Shown here piece after piece: positions 58,303-64,000 of a stretch of DNA of 64,000 nt. How positions within the stretch are numbered: the stretch's first letter is position 1; each line of letters opens with the position of its first letter. The translations under genes and the position numbers were made by a program. A model generated the notes under the pieces. The model saw only the letters and a program-made list of their open reading frames with translations. It did not search any database and was not told where the DNA came from. Location: the NCBI GenBank assembly GCA_018389105.1, contig JACATO010002730.1, positions 4,260,501-4,324,500 on the forward strand, in the 5' to 3' direction. Origin of the DNA: Nautilus pompilius (Eukaryota; Mollusca; Cephalopoda; Nautilida; Nautilidae).

Positions 58303-61300
58303 AGAGGTTCCTACCTGCTGAAACCAAAATTAGGAATGGCCATGGAAAAAAATCAGTAAAAATCAATAAAAATCAGGAATCATACAAACTCCAACTAATC
58401 TGCAATGAAATTACAGACGTACACAATGATGTGCACTCTGCAACATCCCTAAAAGCAAATAATTGTATCACAACCAATAAATAGCCTTTAAAAGTTACCT
58501 AGTTATGGCTCCAGCACATTACTACCAAGTGACATAACAATGGAAATCGTGGACACATCTCTTCAGTCTGTACTTGAACACAGTTCCATATTCTGTATTG
58601 ATTGAGTGTTTGTATTTATTTCCCATGGTGTCCATTCCACACCATATTCACACAAGTCTCCCAACAAAAAAAGAAAGGATTATCATTCAAGCATTATTTG
58701 TAAATTACAGAGTAAAAGATGGTGGATACAAATACATTCTGTACACAATATATATATATATATATGCATTAAAAATACATTTAAAGTTCATTTGTGAACT
58801 TATTGTTTGATACTAGCAAAATACGAATGTTTGGGTTTGCTCAGTAGTTTATTTGAAAATTCTGTGTGATGACAAACCAATCCTCTGGAAGTCATATGCA
58901 CCATCTGCACCAAAAGTGCTCCAAGTGTTTCAGTTGGCAAGGTCAGTCGAAAAGCTGTGTCATTTTTTTGCACTAAAGTGAACACGCATTCACTATCAGC
59001 ATTGGAATGGGGCATTACACAGAAGTCCTTCATGACATAGGTCAGGGTTGGATAGCTTAAGCGCCCATCTGCAGATTTTAGATGAGAGATCATGCTCCAT
59101 TGTTTGTCAACCCTAATTTCTGCTAGAATCTCCTATGGTAATTGGTCAATTCTAAACTTCAAAAATTTATTCTCAAGGTCATTGAGATCACAATTCTCTG
59201 GAAGCAGTACAGGAAACTTGTCAGTAAAGAACTTCAACATTCCAAATTTATGCCTGGACTTTTGTAGAACATCTAAAATTCTTGCATTATTCAGAAAATC
59301 ATCCACCAATGGGAATTTAACAAGTATGTGATTAGTGGTCTCTGAATAGAATTTACAAACATCACCAAAAAATTTTTTCCTCTTTACCTTGGACTTTTCT
59401 TTTTCCTGCTGTTGCAAGTATTTTCTGGTTTCAGAACCAATAGCCAACTCTTTTCTGTTAAGCGGCAGATCTCTTGAAGAGTACTTGAGCTGGAAGATAT
59501 TTTCAGCAGCTGAAATTACATCCAGCTTCACAAACCTCACCAGCAAGTCTGCGAGGACTCCTGTCAAGCATTGAGACAGTTGGTGGATCTGAGATGCCTC
59601 TTGTTGAAGCATCAGGTTTGCATTGACAAATATTGGAAGATTATCTACCAGAAATAGGCAATATAGCTTGCTAGCACTGTCCTTGAAAAAAAGCATTGGT
59701 GTTCCTGAGCCTATCATATTTGATTTGTTGGATATGTCTAGGTTTGATGGCACTCATTTCAATTTCAAAGAATGCCTGTAGAGCTGTCCATTGCTCCAAA
59801 AGTCAACCAATGCAGTTCAGCAAGGAAAGCCACTGTGTGGCTCCCTATTTCAAAATCTTGTGAACTTTTGTTCCTGTCTCCTCTTGAAAATTTTTAAATT
59901 CCTTTTTCATCTTGTTACTTTTGTCCAAATAGAAGTATATATCAATTAAAGTCTGGGGTATATCCACATGCAGCTCCTTTGTGGCTGCTCTGGCAGCTGA
60001 ATGCAACAGATGGCATGGACAACCAATAATTGGGTGACATTCTTTTCTTGAACATGAGCAACAGCACCATTATGGTAGCCAGTCATAACTGCTGCATTAT
60101 CACAACCAAATGCTGGGCAATTTTCCCATGAAATGTTCCTTTTCAAAAGTTCCTGATCAAGGAGATTGAAAATGTTTACTCCCATTGATGAGTCAAGACA
60201 TGGCTTCAATGATAAAAGATCTGTAACAACATGTCCAACCTTTTCATCAAAATATCTGACAACAATTGGATACAACTGATCCTTGCCTGAATCATTACTA
60301 TCATCTGTTGAAAGGCTGAATGGCTGCTGCTGTAGCTTTTTTGGTAGTTATTTATTCCTCGTCTTTGGCCAAGAATTTTTACCATTTAAGATGCTTTAGA
60401 TCTACCACAAGAGAATTTATGTGCTATTTTTGAATCAGAGAACATTTTTTTAAAGAGTGCACCAGCATGATCTGAAATGGATAAAGGCAAGTTTTGTTCA
60501 GTTACAAATTTAAGAGCAACTCTGCTTTCGTAGCATCATCCTGATCACTGCTGTGTTTTTGCACAAATGATGCCAGACTCAATTGATCAGTTCTAAGCTT
60601 ATTATTTCTCTGGTGTTTCTGGGAAAATTCATGACGACGAATATCATCCTTACCTCAATGTCCTATGGAAAATTCAGGATCACAAACAGTACAGCGGGCA
60701 TTGTATTCACTGTTTGGATGCTGTTGAGAATGGACACAAATCCTTATATTCTGGCCTGAATTTCTGTAGTGTCCTGTTTTTTTGCACTGGAAGCCATGAC
60801 TGATCACTGATAATTTAAACTGATTCACTGATTTTCTGAGTGTCTGCAATAATTCTGTACTGGAAGCCAAATTGTAATATACTCACTCAATAATTTCCAT
60901 TTTGTTTTCATCTTTTCACGTTTTCAATCCGACATAACACACACGAATGAACCACTCTTATTTTGAACTATGAAGATGAAGGCATTGTGTGAATCTTATG
61001 TCAAATTTGATTGGCTGTCTGTTGTGACCCATGATAGAAACAAAATACAGTCCTTCCCGCTGGGTGCAGGCTTGCTCATATTTAAGTGATTGTTAGCCAA
61101 TCGGCGCACTGGCTGTTACCAGTGTCAATCAAAGAATATGAACGAGCCAATGGGTTTGAAGCAGTATGGCAGGAAGAAGAAAGATGCTGTTGTGGTGGTT
61201 AGATTTTAAATACAAAAAATTCCCAATGGAAAATTACAGTGCATTTTGTACAATGAGGTAAGTTTTGGGAGCACTGGGAGCTTCCCCAACACTACTTTCA

Positions 61301-61506
61301 TCATAGCACTATCCAATGAGAAGGGATCTTTTATTTCAGAAGAAATGATAGCCATTGTAAAAACTATATCTGAAATTCATTTCATACTGCCGATGGGGGA
61401 AAGGTATGACCGATTTTCCGTAATCTCACCACTGCATCAGGAATTTTGGAAATGAAAAAGAAAATCAGGAATAATTACGGAAAATCCGGAAAGGTAGGAA
61501 CCTCTG
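58303..61506 (-). mobile_element. Old hAT transposon inserted in a LINE
   Basis: Both ends are CAGAGGTTCCTACCT, perfect 15-bp inverted repeats, giving a 3,204-bp element. It interrupts LINE coding sequence that can be followed on both sides. The expected 8-bp target duplication is not identical. TGGAGATG at 58,295-58,302 resembles CAGAGGTG at 61,508-61,515 (5 of 8, all differences transitions, with one extra base). This is compatible with an old, eroded duplication but unproven. A decayed transposase lies inside on the minus strand. Confidence 0.85.
58830..60870 (-). pseudogene. hAT transposase, KIAA1586/zinc-finger-like type, decayed
   Basis: The N-terminal piece (60,870-60,655) has a zinc-finger start with CTVCDPEFSIGH; past a stop it continues GKDDIRRHEFSQKHQ (C-x2-C..H..H). 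Next comes a piece at 60,275-59,946 with YPIVVRYFDEKVGHVVTDLL and NCPAFGCDNAAVMTGYHNGA, the hAT second-aspartate block. A following stretch has CPCHLLHSAARAA in another frame. The piece 59,753-59,133 is unbroken for 206 codons (SQIHQLSQCLTGVLADLLVR, later KFPLVDDFLNNARILDVLQK). The last piece (59,093-58,800) has YPTLTYVMKDF and PHSNADSECVFTLVQKN, the dimerisation motif. Frameshifts and stops separate the pieces. It is a different hAT lineage from the intact one at 52,489. Confidence 0.82.
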
Positions 61507-62075
61507 GCAGAGGTGTCTAACATAATAGTACCTTTCGTCTTGTCATGGAAAATGCAGATCAGACTCATCTATTTTGAAGAACAGCCTATCATCTCCAGCC
61601 ACTTAAACAGATGACACAGTTGAAAGCTTTGGTGAAGTCAATGAAAGCAATGTACAAAGACTGTTTTTTTTTTGTTTTTATTTTGCATTTTTCTCTAATT
61701 TTCATCAGAGAATTCATATTTATAGTTGATCTTTTGATCAGAATTCACACTGTCCCTCAGGGTATGGGCATTTGTCAACTATATGAAGTCTCTTGAGAAT
61801 GACACACAAGATCTTGTCCAACAATGCTTAGTAAGGGAATTCAATGATACTTGTTGCAGTCATTTTGATTTGCCTTATTTTATGGAGTGTGATGATGTTA
61901 GAGACATGCAATTCATGAAGTGCTGCACCCTTTTCCCATCCTACAGGAACAGATTGTGTATGTGCAGGAGTGATGTATTATTTCCACACTTGAGTAGTTC
62001 AGTATTGATACCATCTTCCCCAGAGGGTTTGCCACTTGCCAGGCTGTCAATAACTAATAATGTGTCATATTAATT
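61507..62075 (-). pseudogene. LINE ORF2, reverse-transcriptase N-terminal part, decayed
   Basis: Read on the minus strand, the sequence corresponds to a LINE RT from the finger region onward: eroded equivalents of N-Y-R-G-I-S-L-L (about 61,840) and A-F-I-D-F-x-K-A-F-N-x-V (about 61,645-61,610, around KAFNCVICL). It then gives LICIFHDKTKGTIMLDTSA running into the hAT boundary. The partner at 58,302 resumes with SESFEIQNDNK, so the two were once one frame. The 5' part of the LINE (endonuclease) is absent, as usual for 5'-truncated insertions. Confidence 0.65.
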
Positions 62076-63823
62076 AATAAATGTAATCAAATAAGACTGA
62101 ACAAATTGTATTTTTTTCATTAAAAATATATGTACTCTATAACATAAAAAATATCACTGTAATGAATATTTTGAAAAATATCAGGTAGATCAAGGATAAT
62201 TGAATGAGACAAAAGTACACCTTTTAAACAAATCTTTATGAGCATCATGAGATTATGAAAAATAAATTTTAAAAACGTTTGATGTGCATTCCTTTCCCAC
62301 TAGGTCTGTAGCCTCAAATTAGCTCTCAAAGTCAAATAATAACATTTTCCTGTTTTTTTTTTAAATCCAGTCTTTAATTCATCTCATTCTATGAAGAAAC
62401 ATCTGGTGATGAATCATAGATATTAAACTGAAAATCATCTATTTCTCTCTTATTCAAATTTATTTCAACATTTCTCAGGCTATCTCATGTACATTTTGCT
62501 TCCTAATGTCAGTTCAACATCCAGTTATTAACTTTGAAAAAGATGTGCAAAAGAAAAAAGAAAATATCAAGAAAACAATACTGCAGCTAAACCAGACTTT
62601 TATTTATGTGACTGGATGTCTTAGTAACATCAATTAGTTAAATATTAAATGTTTCAGCATGTTCTTTTGTCTCAAACAGGATTTACTTTAACTTCAAGAA
62701 CTTGATATTTATTTAAAGTGCATATCTAAAACCTGCAAAAATACCTCCAGCATCTATGTAAAAACAAATAAGGGTAATCAAATAGTTATAAGGATGCTAA
62801 AGATAATTTTTCTTTCCAATGGATTTTAAACTTGACAAAACATTACCATTCAGATAAGGTTATAATAAAACATCTAATTGTCTGCAGGTAAATATGGGCT
62901 AATATTAACTGCTTTTTAAAAAAAAAAATCCTTTTTTTTGGTCCCGTCCTAAAATGCTGCTATGTACAAATTATTTTTCCTCTTTAAGAATATTATCATC
63001 ATAGCAGATGTCAATAAAACCCAATATGGCAGATTTACAAAATATACAAAATAACAAATCTTGTCCCGTGATGGTATCAGTGTAGCAAAATAAGAATTAA
63101 TAGTGTATAGATTGAATCTGTCCTTTTTGGGCATATGAGATAAATTAGGTCAAAATAATTTTTTGTTTATTGTGAAAAAATTAGTAGTTCTTATAAACTA
63201 TTTAATATTTATCTTTCAGTGTAAATTACTTAGTGATGAACATCTGTATGTTTTTAAGACTCTCCATCCCTTCATACCATAATTATTCCAGGAAAAAATT
63301 GTCCTGGTCAAGATGGTTTACTCTCATTTATTGGCAATTTTACAGTTATAAAATTCAGTTTAATACTTTTAAATGGTTGATAAATTTCTGTGTTTCTTAC
63401 TGACATATTTCAAGACACCTAAAATCAACTAAAACAGGCAACTACAAACTTAAAAGGAACTGTAAAAAAAGTTTTGCTGTTGTTTTAGGTCACAATTAGA
63501 GATATACACTGCATTTGATTAATGTTTAAACTGGCAGTGTATGGAAGCTGAAACAAACTTTTCTCCTTATGATAATTCAGGAAACATTTTAACACTGCAA
63601 TGATACAAAACTGATCTAACTGCCCAAAACATGAGGCAGATATCGCCATAGTTTATTGTCCAGAACCTGGGTTATAGTATGTTTTTCTCAGTTCAACGTT
63701 TAGTTGATTTCTGCTAGAGATAAGCAGTGCCTCAGCTTACAAAACATTGCATAATTTTAAAAGTTTCTTATCAGCAGATAACGCCTTGTTTCAGATCAAA
63801 TTCTTAACAGTTTTATGTCTGGC
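62076..63823. other. No recognisable gene
   Basis: AT-rich and CpG-poor, with poly-A and poly-T runs (for example about 62,918-62,940). Nothing coding was recognised. Confidence 0.5.
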
Positions 63824-63824
63824 T

Positions 63825-64000
63825 TACTGGTCTCCAATATTTTACTTAGTGCGACCCCATTAACGCTGACAAATTTTTGTGACCCCCTCCCAACTTCCTG
63901 TGCCATTAAAGTAAGCTGCCGGTACACACTATGCTAGAAGGATGGGAGAATGCTTTCTCTAGAATATTTTGAAGAAAATAGTGTGAAAAAATGCAATTAA
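63825..64000. mobile_element. End of a hAT (Charlie-like) element running off the window
   Basis: ACTGGTCTCCAATATTTTAC followed by GTGCGACCCC and TGTGACCCCCTCCC resembles the CAGTGGTCTCCAA terminal and GCGACCCC sub-terminal sequence of Charlie-like hAT elements. The first three bases of the terminus are altered. The other end would lie beyond base 64,000, so the call is provisional. Confidence 0.45.

Noticed and set aside
1..64000. CRISPR arrays, bacterial operons, integrated phage
   Set aside because: No regularly spaced direct repeats with unique spacers and no prokaryotic gene organisation. The sequence is animal genomic DNA.

Overview
This is a eukaryotic (animal) genomic window, AT-rich and full of transposon remains. 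There are no bacterial operons and no convincing complete host gene. Reasons: intron-like GT..AG junctions in a coding relic, long (TTA)n/(TAA)n, (CA)n and (GA)n microsatellites, SINE-like units with tRNA B-box sequences, and relics of mariner, hAT, pogo/Tigger-like and LINE elements. The mix and the two-state CpG content best fit an invertebrate with mosaic DNA methylation. A mollusc, perhaps a cephalopod, is my guess, but the species cannot be fixed from sequence alone.

Region 1-27.6 kb keeps abundant CpG (about 17-19 per 600 bases in two stretches I counted by eye). It holds a SINE-like unit (0.27-0.5 kb), a decayed mariner (0.93-2.0 kb), two CpG-dense promoter-like patches (2.75-3.3 and 22.5-22.9 kb), a LINE reverse-transcriptase relic flanked by (TAA)n tracts (12.4-14.4 kb), a 568-bp Tigger/pogo-like MITE with TA target duplication (17.04-17.6 kb), and a second, CR1/L2-like LINE relic on the minus strand (25.96-26.5 kb). 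Much of the rest is unannotatable.

Region 27.6-64 kb is CpG-poor (about 1-4 per 600 bases counted) and contains most of the recognisable coding relics. An uncharacterised repeat-encoded protein family with a 'YTKY-C-x2-C-WDSRA' signature occurs at 30.0-30.7 kb and again as two oppositely oriented halves at 40.8-42.3 kb. Those halves lie within a decayed, apparently spliced hAT-derived gene (40.2-46.1 kb). That gene also contains, in another intron-like stretch, a well-preserved DD41D mariner-like element (43,569-44,931) with 27-bp perfect inverted repeats and only two internal stop codons.

The youngest-looking element is a 3,149-bp hAT transposon of the ZBED5/FAM200-like group (51,955-55,103). 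It has perfect 8-bp target duplications (GTTGTAAC), 13-bp terminal inverted repeats and an uninterrupted 592-codon transposase. It sits 12 bp inside one end of an older mariner (51,943-56,355), a relative of the mariner at 0.93 kb. Downstream, another old hAT element (58,303-61,506) has split a minus-strand LINE (57.3-62.1 kb). The window ends inside what looks like one end of a further hAT element.

The coding content is therefore a layered record of transposition rather than a set of cooperating genes. The best leads are the intact hAT, the DD41D element, the spliced hAT relic, the unnamed WDSRA family and the CpG boundary near 27.6 kb. If that boundary marks gene-body methylation, the right half may lie inside a long transcription unit whose exons are mostly outside the window.
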